Shown: positions 12,557 to 23,250 of the stretch, one piece after another
How the letters are laid out: each line of letters opens with the position of its first letter
Position numbering within the stretch: position 1 is the first letter of the stretch
Assembly (NCBI GenBank): GCA_918807975.1
Contig: OU964918.1
Coordinates: forward strand, 46,236,477-46,300,476
DNA length: 64,000 bases
Direction of reading: 5' to 3'
Source of the DNA: Aplidium turbinatum
Taxonomy: Eukaryota > Chordata > Ascidiacea > Aplousobranchia > Polyclinidae
Notes under the pieces: model-generated
What the model was told of the DNA's origin: nothing
Databases searched by the model: none
What the model saw: the letters and a program-made list of their open reading frames with translations, nothing else
Translations under genes and position numbers: made by a program

Positions 12557-12990
12557 CAGGGTTTTGGAGCAGGCGTAAATGTTAAACTGCTCCAGCTCCG
12601 GAGCTCTCTTTTATCATAAATTAGCTCCAGCTTCGGAGCTCATTGATACCACTGATCCAGCTCCGGCTCCATTATGTCAAAAACTGAGGTTTAAGGATGA
12701 ACGTCAGTCAGTAGTCAGTAACCATCGGTTGCAGCTATGAACATGTGACTGGTCTGCTCTGCTGTCAAATCCCAAGCAACGTGATTAGTTAGAAAAGGTG
12801 GCGCCAAAGAGGCAACAATTCTTGATTTTGTGAAGGGTTGCTGTTGAATTATGTGAACTCCGCCAATAGTAGTAGCATAACATCATATGAAATACATCGG
12901 AGCCGGAGCTACTTTTCAAACAACAGGCTCCAGCTCCATTTGAATTTTACTTAGAGCTCCGGCTACTTGCTCCGGCTCCAAAAAGCTCTA
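12557..12990. mobile_element. hAT MITE rich in GGAGC/GCTCC, TSD 7 of 8
   Basis: Starts CAGGGTTTTGGAGC and ends GGCTCCAAAAAGCTCTA. It is flanked by GTTATAAC (12549-12556) and GTCATAAC (12991-12998). The interior repeats AGCTCCGGAGCT-like motifs on both sides and has no coding capacity. Worn ends and one mismatch in the duplication point to a fairly old insertion. Confidence 0.7.
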
Positions 12991-12998
12991 GTCATAAC

Positions 12999-13479
12999 GT
13001 CCGCGTTTTGTCGCTTCTACCTTCTTCTAAACCTCTGCTATGTTTGTCATATATTGTTTCTTTCGTTGTGATAGTCAGAAATAAAAAAAAACTGAACTGA
13101 ACTAACAAATACTGCCATTGCCATTCCTAGGTACGAAAAAACAACGATAAAACATTACACTCCACGATTTAAATTTAATTAATACTGTAACACCAATTAC
13201 ACAAGGGAACACAATTTTTGTTGACTTCGATCTAACAATTGTTTTTGACTAACTTTTGGGCGCTGAATCCAAAAATGACATCAGTTTTTTTCTATCACGT
13301 CACGTTTTTGAGCTAGGCACCCACCACTTTGTCTCATAACCCACAAAAAATACAACATTTAAGACATCTGCGTTTATTGTATAAAACGTTTTAAGAACTA
13401 CAAGCAACCGAAAGTAACTCCATGGTTTTCAAATAAACATTTGTACAGCTATATTCTATTTCTTAAAACGGATATTGCT
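12999..13479. other. No gene recognised
   Basis: AT-rich spacer between the hAT MITE and the broken multicopy gene. Nothing recognisable. Confidence 0.4.
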
Positions 13480-14205
13480 TCTGCAGGACAAATAAAGAGC
13501 GACTTTTAGGGCAAAATTTACGCTTGTAGCTTTTCCTGGCATGTTCAAGCTATGGGCAGTCTCGCTTAATACTCCAGCAATAGTCAGCCAGCATATGCAA
13601 GTTTCATCTTCCCTGATATCTTTCCTCCATCACCTTCAGATCTTGGTGGAATCTTTCTCCTTGCCCAGCGCTGACCGCACCAAGGTTTTCCGGGAAATTA
13701 GCAAGATGGCTATGCAAAAAATGCATCTTGATGCTCATGTTGTAGCCGAGTTCTTTGTAGCTTTCCAATAGCTTCTGAATAATTTCGATATAATTCTCTG
13801 CCCGTGTATTCCCAAGAAACCCCTTGGCAAAGTTTTTAAATGATAACCACGCATTTTCTTCCAATTCTGACATTGAACCACTGAAACGTTCATCTTTGAT
13901 CAGTTGCCGAATTTGTGGACCATCAAATACACCAGTCTTAATTTTTTGTGTTGACCGGCCAGGAAAAGCCAAAACGAAGTAATTGAAACAGTTGCTTTCA
14001 CTTTCAGTTGGCAATGCTTTAACAAATCGCTTCATTAGGCCGAGCTTTACATGGAGAGGTGGGAAAATAATTTTCTCTCTGTCAACAAATGGCTCATGTA
14101 GAATATTGAGATCACCAGGTTTAAGGTCAGATCTCGGTAACAAAGCTGCTGTCACTTCGAAAGTACGGTAAAAACGCACTTTCTTTCGATCGAAAGTATG
14201 ATACC
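13480..14205 (-). pseudogene. 3' part of an uncharacterised multicopy protein gene, interrupted by a BEL/Pao element
   Basis: The minus strand encodes the C-terminal half of a protein family I know as an unnamed, often multicopy protein in arthropod, cnidarian and other animal genomes. Characteristic blocks are IIFPPLHVKLGLMKRFVKAL, then GPQIRQLIKDERF, then MSIKMHFLHSHLANFPENLG, then GERFHQDLKVMEERYQG. The ADYCWSIKRD block follows after a frameshift and a stop at about 13560-13605. The usual middle portion of the family is missing between the pieces near 14110-14205. The gene piece ends at the BEL/Pao LTR; the family similarity resumes at 20126. Function is unknown; transposon association is likely but not shown. 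Confidence 0.6.
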
Positions 14206-14772
14206 TGGTCACAGCGGTAAACCATAATTTCTTCGTGGGAAAATTGTAACTTAAAGTTCCCGGATCCTTTCGTCTGCATATAATGACCGAAGAAACACAC
14301 ACTTGAACTTCTTTTCAAAAAGTGTATTTCTGTAAAAATTAGCCCACGGCTACCGAAAACGAGGGGGTGCAACGCGTACACCACTGAAAACTGTCACTAC
14401 AGAACAGATTACTTGGATAAAAGACGGAACTTTTGTCCAGCTAGCAAGCACTAAGCCAACAGTTAAATGTGCGGCCAACTTTCAAACAATCATTTTACGA
14501 ATGACCAGAATAGATAGCAATATCTCAAATTCACGTATGCAGTACTGTGACGCAATAATGAAAGACAATTATGAAGTCATTCCAACAGGTGTTTAAAGCT
14601 GATGTAATATTTCCTGTTTAAACAGGCCCAAACAAGTCCAAACAAGTTTGACACAAGTCTATGAACGATGGTGCAATTTTGGCACATTTTCTAGCAACTT
14701 CCATGACGTAATATTCAGTAGACTTGAACGGTTTTATATGACGTTTGATTTGTACAGAGATTGGCCGTAACA
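14206..14772 (-). repeat. 3' LTR of the BEL/Pao element
   Basis: Starts TGGTCACAGCGG and ends TTGGCCGTAACA on the plus strand. No difference from the other LTR was noticed on reading. It abuts the duplication ATACC. Confidence 0.92.
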
Positions 14773-15078
14773 TAGCGGCCCCTAGTTATGACAGTCTAAC
14801 ATGGCATAACTAAAAAAGAATTGAAGGACAATCGTGAGCCAATGAATAAAACACACGATACACAAATTTTTTGAATCACTCACGTTTAAGTTAATACGCA
14901 AATACAAAGGGCATGCAAAGAATGAACAGCAATACGAAATAATACACGATACATGAAATTGGTACCATAGGTACACGCTAAAATGACGCTATATACAATG
15001 GTTGCGCTAATAACCGACTGTTCCGGGCTCAGACAAGGGTCGGCCACCGCAGACAAAACCAAGCTCAAACCCTAACAC

Positions 15079-18000
15079 TTAGGTGTTCTTTACGGGGGCG
15101 AGGCACGAAATATCCCTCAACACGTAGTCTACTTTTACTTTCCCCGTACTCTCATCATAGTTGCAGACGGCAACTTTGGCTCTACGAACCACAGGCTTCC
15201 CTTTCCTAATTTGTGGAACTACCTCATGCACCCTCCCAAGTTGATACTTCCCACGTTTACCAATGTCTTGGAGAGAACCTACCACTACAAGTTGACCAGG
15301 CTCCAAATTCTCGGCCATTTTTAGCCATTTTTTCCGGCCCTGAAGACCTGGCAAGTAAAAATCGATCCATTTACTCCAAAACTGCTGAGAAAGTGACAAA
15401 TTGAACCGATAATCCCTTCTTAATTGGTCACGATCATGTGGTTGCCCAACAGCACAGTATGGGTCTAAGTATGGGGTCAAAAGTGAGGCAGGGGTGATGA
15501 CAGTAAAATCCCTAGGGTCGTCACTCAAAGGTACCAAAGGGCGTTCGTTCACGATCCGAACGGCACTACTGGTGTACGTAAGCAGTTCAATAAAACTGGG
15601 CTTACGTATTGAAGAGTCCAAAATGTGAAAAAAGTATTTAATCACATCGGCCATGAAACCAAACCTTTCAAGCCGAAATCTAGCCAAGAGATCTGCCAGA
15701 GGGTTTAAGAAATCAGGACACGAAAACATTACATCATTAACACAAGATCCTCGAAATTCAGACTTTCCCTCGTAAACAATACGTTTTTTTAATTGTGACG
15801 TAACAAAGTATGGTAAATACCATTCAAATCCCTTGACATTTCCTGCTTCACCAGCACGCTCAATATAGCCATTAGATTTAAGATCTTTCATGGTGTCAGT
15901 AAGGAAATCACGAAGTTCAGGTTGTTTTAAAGCCTTCTTTCTTAAAGCAGCAGCTCTATCTGACGCCAACACAAAATTGTTAGGTAGATCAATATCTTCC
16001 TTCAACGGAACAGGTATCTCAAATCGACCATCTTTCAACTCAATATTCGGTTCGACAAGTTCTCTAGCCAAAATGTCATTGCGAGACAATTCACAGGTTT
16101 CATTTTGCAAAGTCAAATCCTGAATGACTTTATTCAGGTCTGCTATTTCCATATCGCGAGACTCAATTTTACGCTGAAAGCCAGAGATGACATCCGACTC
16201 TGAAGACGTCTGCACTCTGCACACTTTAGCAACGCTTTCAACTAAGGGTGACTTACCACCACAAGCCAACCAACCGAGAGGAGTGAGCAAAGCATGCGGT
16301 TCACTACGATTGTCACCAACACGCTCTTCTTTTGCACACATCAAATAAGCGTTGTCGTTGCCAATCAGTACATCTACAGTACTACAATCATTCAAATGAA
16401 ACATATTCACGTCATGAAAATGACGGAAACCACTTAAATCTTGTTTATGGGGTAAAGTTTTAACATCGTCAGCCCAAGCTGGGTTAACCACCGAGGTTAT
16501 ATCACAAAACAGTTCATCAGTCTCTAACGACTGGATGTTGAGTTTAACAAGGTCAGCACAAGTAGGTTTCTGACCAGCCAGAGTATCCATTTTAAACGAC
16601 GCTTTATCATACGGTTTAAGACCAAGTTCGCACACCAAATCACTCGAAACAAAGGTCAACTGCGAACCAGGATCATGCTGACAATACACCAACTTCGATT
16701 TGCCAGTCATTGGATTCAAAACACGAGCAGCAGTAACGCGGTTAAAGGCTGCTTTAACATTTCCAATCTTAACATTACGCACAGGAACTCTGGCACCAGC
16801 CTCATCTTTACCGACCGAATCCAGAGAATCACGTGACGTCACATAAAAATCATGCAGAAGAAAATAGTGTTTCCTATCGTTGGTAGGTCCACACTTACGA
16901 CAGTTATTTGCATGATTACAGTCTCTAACCATATGCTGGCGCAAACAATTCAAGCATTTGCCAGCTTTCACAATGACATCTCTCCGATCTTTAGGTGTCA
17001 AGCGCAAAAATTCTTTACAATTAGACAAAAAATGATATTCAACTTGACCACGTGACGAACAACAAAAACATGCCGGTATGTCACTACGTCTGGCCACACC
17101 GCCGCGCGGTGCGCCAACAGCAGCCGAGTACTGCGAACTCCCTGAAATCACATTATCATGGGGTTTTACCGACGTCTGCCTAACCGGACATGAAGGCAAT
17201 TTTCCTTTGCCAAACTTTTTAAAATGCTGCGACTCACCAGAATCGCCCATTAGCATAATGCTAAAATCAGTCGACTTGCGCGTTTCCTCCCGTACTACAA
17301 AATCGAACAAACTCTGAAAAGTAGGTTCCTCAGTGCTACCATACTGATCACCTAAAAAGTCAAGATAACGCTGCTTAGCGTCAAACGGGAGTCGCTTAGC
17401 CAAATCCAAAACAAAACGTCCTTCTAATTTATCACGCTGACCATAAGCTTGCGCGTAAAGCAAACACTGCGACAATTCATCTTTAAACTCTTTCAAATCA
17501 CTGGAAGAGATAGAAGTCAATTTGCTACCATAGCGATACTTTCTAATTTCTGGTTCTGCGAAAAGACCTCCACGAACTCCAAAACGTTGGGACAAGCGAG
17601 CTAACGACATTTCTATCCTGTCTTCCTCTGACAAGCCAGGAGTGTCAGAAACCAAATTAGCAATCGTTTGTGCAGCTGTTCTAACACAAGCTGCTTGCAA
17701 CAAAGTCAAACGAGTTCCCTTAAAGGGCGAAGCTGCCATCAAGGCCATAACACGATTTTTAAAGAAGACAAATGGCATATTATTACCATCGTAACCAATC
17801 AAGGCCGCCTTATCGAAGAACGTCCTACTATTTTGGTATTCAAAAAAGCAATCCTGCTGTTGAGAACTCGATTTAGCGGGAGAAGACAAGCTATATCCCT
17901 TAAGGGGCTGAGTGGGCTCAGTCACATGCACAGCCCGATCACGATCCTCACACACGTTAAAATCAGGAGACACGATACGCCTCTCACAACCACCCAAATT

Positions 18001-19083
18001 ACGTGTAGCTGGGCGATCAAAAACTAGCGGCGCTGAAAACTGTGAAGGGGGCAAAGCATTACTGCTAATGGCGGCCCCGTGACCTGTACGCTCTGGGGGA
18101 GGAGTTCGGTTGTAATTTGCAGACCTTGGCTCTACAGCCTTCGGAAGACCCTTAGCCGCGGCCCCGAGACCTCCTGAAACAGCTGGAAAACATGTGGATT
18201 GTACAGGTCCACTTACAGATTGAACAGGCGTCTGGAAAAGGTTAGGTAAATTAAACTGCGATTGATGTTCACTTCTGGAATGCCTAGAAGAGCCCTTCCT
18301 AGAGCTACGCCGGGAGCCCAACTCAGAACGATATTCAGCTAAAGCTACCTCCTTACGTTGTTCAGCCCTCAACTGTGCGTCTTTGAGTGCGAACTCAGCA
18401 GCTCTCGCTTCGGCTTTCGCGGCAGCCTCAGCTCGTACGGCCTCAGCTCTCGCGGCGGCCTCAGCAGCTCTCGCTTCGGCCTCAACTCGTATGGTCTCAG
18501 CTCTCGCTATGGCCTCAGCAGCTCTTGCTTCGGCCTCGGCTTGGATCTGGAGCTCCTCTCGTCTTAGCTGTAGGTTAATTTGTGCAACTATCCGTGACGA
18601 GCTCTCAGACATCCTAGTGCTTACATTTGAGGCGCTATCCTCAGGATGTATGTCAGCATCTAACCTATCTGACAACTCACTTTCTTTTTGTTCGAAGTTA
18701 TTTTTTAACGAGTTAAATTCGGGATCTACCCTATCACGAAGTTCTGCCAAGATTGCAGAGTTAACAATTTTACTCAAAAGAGCATGGAAATGCCGTAATT
18801 CCTCTTCTAAAGTAGATAAGTTAGATCGAAAAATTAACAGTTCCTGCTTATCACTCAAAGAACCTAGGGCCACAGAAAGTTTCCCAATTTGAGTCAAAAT
18901 ATCCCGTCTAAGATGCCGGGCCTCTCGAACTGACTTAGCCTCATCGTTAATGGGTCCCTCCCCAGAATGGCCTGCCCGACCGCAAAGAACATCATCAGGC
19001 TTAAACTCAGTCGAGTCGACGGCGGTCGAGTCCCTGTCACCACCGAGTGTAGACATATTAAATGTTAGGGCTAAATTTAACAA
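15079..19083 (-). CDS. BEL/Pao polyprotein (gag, protease, partial pol), 1334 residues
   Basis: One long frame of a fossil LTR element. By rough residue positions: an Ala/Glu/Arg-rich coiled coil at about 160-265; a gag-like region (the DUF1759 type of Pao elements) at about 428-574; a Cys/His cluster of the Pao type (CFCC...CLNC...CRKC) at about 669-734; an aspartic-protease-like region with DPGS in place of the usual DSG at about 803; the opening of a reverse-transcriptase domain at about 1010-1130; and a C-terminal DUF5641-like domain at about 1155-1334. A second Met lies at residue 10 (MSTLGG). Other polymerase parts usual for the family are not seen. The element is treated as incomplete. 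Confidence 0.85.
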   Translation of the reverse strand: MLNLALTFNMSTLGGDRDSTAVDSTEFKPDDVLCGRAGHSGEGPINDEAKSVREARHLRRDILTQIGKLSVALGSLSDKQELLIFRSNLSTLEEELRHFHALLSKIVNSAILAELRDRVDPEFNSLKNNFEQKESELSDRLDADIHPEDSASNVSTRMSESSSRIVAQINLQLRREELQIQAEAEARAAEAIARAETIRVEAEARAAEAAARAEAVRAEAAAKAEARAAEFALKDAQLRAEQRKEVALAEYRSELGSRRSSRKGSSRHSRSEHQSQFNLPNLFQTPVQSVSGPVQSTCFPAVSGGLGAAAKGLPKAVEPRSANYNRTPPPERTGHGAAISSNALPPSQFSAPLVFDRPATRNLGGCERRIVSPDFNVCEDRDRAVHVTEPTQPLKGYSLSSPAKSSSQQQDCFFEYQNSRTFFDKAALIGYDGNNMPFVFFKNRVMALMAASPFKGTRLTLLQAACVRTAAQTIANLVSDTPGLSEEDRIEMSLARLSQRFGVRGGLFAEPEIRKYRYGSKLTSISSSDLKEFKDELSQCLLYAQAYGQRDKLEGRFVLDLAKRLPFDAKQRYLDFLGDQYGSTEEPTFQSLFDFVVREETRKSTDFSIMLMGDSGESQHFKKFGKGKLPSCPVRQTSVKPHDNVISGSSQYSAAVGAPRGGVARRSDIPACFCCSSRGQVEYHFLSNCKEFLRLTPKDRRDVIVKAGKCLNCLRQHMVRDCNHANNCRKCGPTNDRKHYFLLHDFYVTSRDSLDSVGKDEAGARVPVRNVKIGNVKAAFNRVTAARVLNPMTGKSKLVYCQHDPGSQLTFVSSDLVCELGLKPYDKASFKMDTLAGQKPTCADLVKLNIQSLETDELFCDITSVVNPAWADDVKTLPHKQDLSGFRHFHDVNMFHLNDCSTVDVLIGNDNAYLMCAKEERVGDNRSEPHALLTPLGWLACGGKSPLVESVAKVCRVQTSSESDVISGFQRKIESRDMEIADLNKVIQDLTLQNETCELSRNDILARELVEPNIELKDGRFEIPVPLKEDIDLPNNFVLASDRAAALRKKALKQPELRDFLTDTMKDLKSNGYIERAGEAGNVKGFEWYLPYFVTSQLKKRIVYEGKSEFRGSCVNDVMFSCPDFLNPLADLLARFRLERFGFMADVIKYFFHILDSSIRKPSFIELLTYTSSAVRIVNERPLVPLSDDPRDFTVITPASLLTPYLDPYCAVGQPHDRDQLRRDYRFNLSLSQQFWSKWIDFYLPGLQGRKKWLKMAENLEPGQLVVVGSLQDIGKRGKYQLGRVHEVVPQIRKGKPVVRRAKVAVCNYDESTGKVKVDYVLRDISCLAPVKNT

Positions 19084-19384
19084 TTAAAAAATTAAGTTAC
19101 ACAAACACACAAAATTACAGTAGTTATAAAAAACTTAACTGCAAAGACCGTAAAAATACAAAAAAGAATTTAAATGCACGATACCGTAGCTGTACGAGTA
19201 TGTGAAGTCCAAACGTCCACAAAACTTGCTTGGATTCTTCCACTTGAATCTTCAAGCACAGATGGATTGCCTTTAATCTTCTTTCTTGCCAATAAATGTC
19301 AAAGTTATTTTTCTTCTGTACCAAACTGAGAAGAAATGTCTTTACTTTTTAGCTTAAAGTTCTTCAGTTGCCTACCGAGAAGAA

Positions 19385-19558
19385 ATGTCTTTAATTTTCT
19401 TTGCTTCTTTAGACTACCAACCAATAAGATCTTCTTTTATTATTTCTTTGCTTCTAAGTGCTTCTGTGCCAAACACTAGACAGAGAATCGTCTTTTATTT
19501 TTTGCTTCTAAGTGCTTCTGCGCCAAACACTAGACAGAGAATCGTCTTTTATTTTTTA
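19385..19558 (-). repeat. Leader of the BEL/Pao element with a short tandem duplication
   Basis: Between the 5' LTR and the long frame a segment of about 55 bases (GCTTCTAAGTGCTTCTG then CCAAACACTAGACAGAGAAT) is present twice in tandem, with a third worn partial copy. This is untranslated leader. A primer-binding site should lie here but I could not assign the tRNA. Confidence 0.5.
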
Positions 19559-20125
19559 TGGTCACAGCGGTAAACCATAATTTCTTCGTGGGAAAATTGT
19601 AACTTAAAGTTCCCGGATCCTTTCGTCTGCATATAATGACCGAAGAAACACACACTTGAACTTCTTTTCAAAAAGTGTATTTCTGTAAAAATTAGCCCAC
19701 GGCTACCGAAAACGAGGGGGTGCAACGCGTACACCACTGAAAACTGTCACTACAGAACAGATTACTTGGATAAAAGACGGAACTTTTGTCCAGCTAGCAA
19801 GCACTAAGCCAACAGTTAAATGTGCGGCCAACTTTCAAACAATCATTTTACGAATGACCAGAATAGATAGCAATATCTCAAATTCACGTATGCAGTACTG
19901 TGACGCAATAATGAAAGACAATTATGAAGTCATTCCAACAGGTGTTTAAAGCTGATGTAATATTTCCTGTTTAAACAGGCCCAAACAAGTCCAAACAAGT
20001 TTGACACAAGTCTATGAACGATGGTGCAATTTTGGCACATTTTCTAGCAACTTCCATGACGTAATATTCAGTAGACTTGAACGGTTTTATATGACGTTTG
20101 ATTTGTACAGAGATTGGCCGTAACA
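19559..20125 (-). repeat. 5' LTR of the BEL/Pao element
   Basis: A direct repeat of 14206-14772, in which I noticed no difference. It should hold the element's promoter. It abuts ATACC at 20126-20130. Confidence 0.92.
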
Positions 20126-21080
20126 ATACCTTCGCTCTTTTTCAAAGTAAATTTTTCTCATTTAACTTAATCTGGATGCTAAGAGTTCCAAAGCTTTTTT
20201 TCCTAGTTCTAAATCTCGTGCCAAATCATTCAACTCATGTTGATGTAATACACCACGTTCTGAATCGTCTTCAATTTCAAAATCTTCATCATTAGGCCTG
20301 CCATCACTAAAACAATACATATATTGATTTCCATTTAGGATAGGCTAGGGGATCTCCAGACTAAGAAGCAGCAGGCCAGCGATTCTCCATCAAGTATCAA
20401 TTAATCATTCTTTATTACAAAATACATGGAAAATCAGCAGAGCCCTATTGGCATATGCATTTCGCTCTAACTGTAGAGCATCATTAGTGCCTTATTCAAA
20501 TAGATTTTATTTGAATAAAGCACTAATGATGCTCTACAGTTAAAGTTTAGTTTAGTTTCTATTACATATTATTATTATTATATTATTTATTGTTGTTATT
20601 GTATTAGTTACAGTTACAGTTTAGTTTCTATTTGAATAAGGCACTAATGAGTAATGATGCTCTACAGTTAGAGCGAAATGCATATGCCCATTGGGCTCTG
20701 CTGATTTTCCATATATTTTTGTAATAAAGAATGATTGATTCATCAGTAAAACATTCATCATGATCCAAATCTTCGAGCGTAGGTGTTTGAACGAAAACTG
20801 GAACTAGGATTTCAACTGAATGAGGCACTGGACATATAGCTGATGGAAGACTTGAATACTCAATTTTACGTTTGTTTTTCTTTTTATACCCTGAAGTTTG
20901 CACCAAGCAAAAGTAACTGTGTAGACTAATGATCTTTAGGCTCTCGCCACAAACCATGGGTCTACCGAATGCCAATTTGTCACGTGTTCCCTTGGTCTAC
21001 ATCCGCAAACTCTCGATACACTGCTTGCATACCTTGTGGGGTGCCCAAGACTTATTTTGATCACCAAGTTTTATTTTTAA
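20126..21080 (-). pseudogene. 5' part of the same uncharacterised multicopy protein gene
   Basis: The minus strand carries the N-terminal blocks of the family found at 13480-14205. From about 21070 they run: a GDQNKSWAPHKVCKQCIESL block, then FGRPMVCGES, then SYFCLVQTSGYKKKNKRKIE with SSLPSAICPVPHS, then an acidic stretch (EDLDHDECFTDES). After the inserted fold-back repeat come an acidic NDEDFEIEDDSERG block and HQHELNDLARDLELGKKSF. Conserved Cys pairs (KVCKQC, YFC) suggest a zinc-binding N-terminus. The gene is broken by the fold-back insertion at 20403-20738, an in-frame stop near 20150, and the LTR element. No function is known. Confidence 0.55.
20403..20738. repeat. Fold-back (inverted) repeat inserted in the broken gene
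   Basis: Left arm 20403-20503 (AATCATTCTTTATTACAAAA to TTATTCAAATAG) pairs with right arm 20626-20738 (CTATTTGAATAAGG to GTAATAAAGAATGATT), with few mismatches. A third partial copy (20504-20548) follows the left arm in inverted orientation, so that 20468-20548 is itself a perfect-looking hairpin. The spacer is AT-rich (about 20549-20625). Coding similarity of the host gene continues on both sides, so this is an insertion. Confidence 0.75.
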
Positions 21081-21089
21081 AATATGTGA

Positions 21090-21692
21090 ACTAGGCTTGT
21101 TTAACAAATGACGTCTTTTCTTTGGCTAAAAATAGTAAAACTGCTGCAAATATAGCAAAAGGAATCCGGATTATTTAGACACTGACGACGAGAAACAGCA
21201 GACGCAGACAAGATAGTATTCTAACAAACAAACATGTAGATTGTAGTACATACATGGTTGAAAGTGGAAAGCAACTAACTTCAATTTTACCACGGTAATC
21301 TAGTTTCGTTGGATGATTGCATCCTCCTACCAAAAATGGGGAAATAGCCTAGCATCCACCTAAATCGATGCATGTGCCTTTTTTACTTAATAATTCAGTT
21401 GAACCTCCTTGTATATAACTTACTATATGATTAGCTTGTGCATTCCTTTTACGTATGGAAAAGCAACACGGCTAAACTCGTGAAAAGTTGCATATTTTGG
21501 ATGTATGCTGTAGAGCAAAAACTTGACGTGATAGAAGAAAACTGGTGGCATTTTTGAAATCAGCACGCCGGAATTAGCCTAAATCAAGTGCAAAATCAAA
21601 GTCAACAAAAAAAAATTTCAAAATTGTTCCCCAGTGTTATTATTACTGCAGCACCAATTTTATCAACCCACTTCCGCCCCTATAGTAGCCTA
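21090..21692. other. No gene recognised
   Basis: No frame or repeat structure of note before the SINE at 21693. Confidence 0.4.
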
Positions 21693-21929
21693 CTCATAGC
21701 TCAGTTGGTTAGCGCGTGACTTCTGGAACGAAGAAGCTTCAAGATCAAGCAGCGCTGGTTCGACTCTCGGGGTGTGCGTTTGAGCAACGAACGTTGAGGA
21801 CTGCTCTCCATTCAGCGGCATCTAATCATTCTAATGGATGGTATAATTCCCCGGCAACAAGACTTCAACAATATTATTGGAAACTTCACTCTGTCAGTCT
21901 CGGTGACCGGGCGTAAGTCAATGATTTAA
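21693..21929 (+). mobile_element. tRNA-derived SINE, family 1 (5' portion)
   Basis: The tRNA-like head has a good A-box (TAGCTCAGTTGGTTAGCG) and B-box (GGTTCGACTC), followed by the family body GTGTGCGTTTGAGCAACG and GGATGGTATAATTCC. The element is split by an LTR element; its tail resumes at 24224. The head resembles a tRNA but lacks a proper anticodon arm and acceptor pairing, so it is not a tRNA gene. Confidence 0.75.
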
Positions 21930-22234
21930 TGTGACGTTTGGCTTCGATCACCGCAAGCCCGCGCAAGAAACTAAATTAGTCTCGCGCTTGCCTTCAGATG
22001 ATCTCACATTTTTTGTAAGTTACACGTTTCATTTTTTGACTACGTTGAGCAAAATTCATCAGGTTTTAGTTTGGTTGAGTTACAGAACGGTTATTTATTT
22101 TTTTGCTTATCACTAGAGAGAAGAAACTGAATTAATAAAACAAAAGTGCACAATTATTGTTTTTCTTCATTTTGCAAGGCGTTGAAAACTGAGACCGAAG
22201 AAAGAAAAGTGAACAAGTAGCCCGTTCGCGCACA
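21930..22234 (+). repeat. Left LTR of the Gypsy-type element
   Basis: Begins TGTGACGTTTGGCTTCGATC and ends CCCGTTCGCGCACA. It is the partner of 23920-24223. Confidence 0.82.
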
Positions 22235-22559
22235 TTGGTGACCCCGACGTGATTTCTTTTCGACGTGATCTTTTGGACGTGATCGTTATAGAAACTATAT
22301 GAACAACGGTAAATACTTCAACGAAGCAGAGAAAGATGGATAAATATTTCAAAGGAAGGTTATAGAAAAGAGACGATTTTCCAGCCAATTCGGTTTAAGA
22401 TGAAAGAAGAAGGAAGGACTTATAAAAATGAAAAGAACATAGAAACTATATTTTGTAAACATAAAATTACGTATGCAAGCGGGTATTTTATTTGTTAGTA
22501 TGTTGTCAGTGTTGTTAGTATCGCTTTTACATATCACTTCATAGATATTTAAAACGCTT

Positions 22560-22880
22560 TCCTCTACCCCGCACAGGTTTCCTTTCTACACTTTATATAC
22601 TGGCAGGATTGAATAGCAATCCTGGCGGCGTCGCACCAGTCAGATTTATAATTCCAGATCGCTGTGGCACATCCAGAAACAATGGATTTGTGGCCGATGA
22701 GATCTGAGCTGACAAATAAAAACATTCGAGGGACCCGTAGACACGTGTGAGAGGTTTGATGGAATTGAAAGCGAATACTTGAGGATAAGCTTTCACAACA
22801 CATACACGACAGCACACCAGATCCACGCTTTGCAACCCTTCATCACTTTTGCTGAGCACTGCGAATGGTCTGTCCGGCAT
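22560..22880. other. Internal region of the LTR element, no assignable product
   Basis: Open frames exist on the minus strand (95 and 83 codons), but none matches a family that I know. The plus strand has a weak resemblance to the start of a non-LTR element protein (a LNSNPGG stretch), too slight to call. Confidence 0.3.
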
Positions 22881-23250
22881 GATGTTTAGTTTAACTATTA
22901 ATTTAAGTTTGCTTTGCGACTTGTAGCCCTGATCAAACTAATCATTTTGTTATTGTGTCTGCGTGATATATTTTGTGTTCGCACTTGTAAAGGCGAAACC
23001 ATGCTCTCAGTTCGCTCGATTTGCATCAATTTCAAAAGATACAAGCTTACTAATGCCTCATGAAGTTGTTATCAATTGTCGAATTCGATTTTTGCCGTCT
23101 GAGTTTAGTAACCCACAGCTTACTCCTTATCATAGATTGTAGTTAGGAACTGGTTTCTGCAACTGTTGATAGTTTGAACATCGTTTAAGTGAGCAGATCA
23201 GTTATGTTATTGTCGGTTTCTTATACATTGCATTATTTTTTTGTGTACAT

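Larger units (their letters stand above)
14206..20125 (-). mobile_element. BEL/Pao LTR retrotransposon, young but not whole
   Basis: A 5920-bp fossil element bounded by two 567-bp direct repeats (14206-14772 and 19559-20125). By eye the repeats read the same throughout, which points to a very recent insertion. LTRs begin TG and end CA. The target duplication ATACC is perfect (14201-14205 and 20126-20130), the 5-bp size usual for BEL/Pao. The single long minus-strand frame carries gag-like, zinc-cluster, protease, a leading part of reverse transcriptase, and the C-terminal domain typical of Pao polyproteins. Not all polymerase parts expected in an autonomous element are seen, so it is best read as a non-autonomous, incomplete copy. 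It sits inside a broken multicopy gene. Confidence 0.92.

Noticed and set aside
18383-18892. 169-codon open frame on the plus strand, Ala/Ser-rich
   Set aside because: It is the antisense shadow of the Ala/Glu-rich coiled coil of the BEL/Pao frame.
21693-21780. Possible tRNA gene
   Set aside because: A- and B-boxes are present but the cloverleaf and acceptor stem are not, and the same head occurs in other SINE copies.
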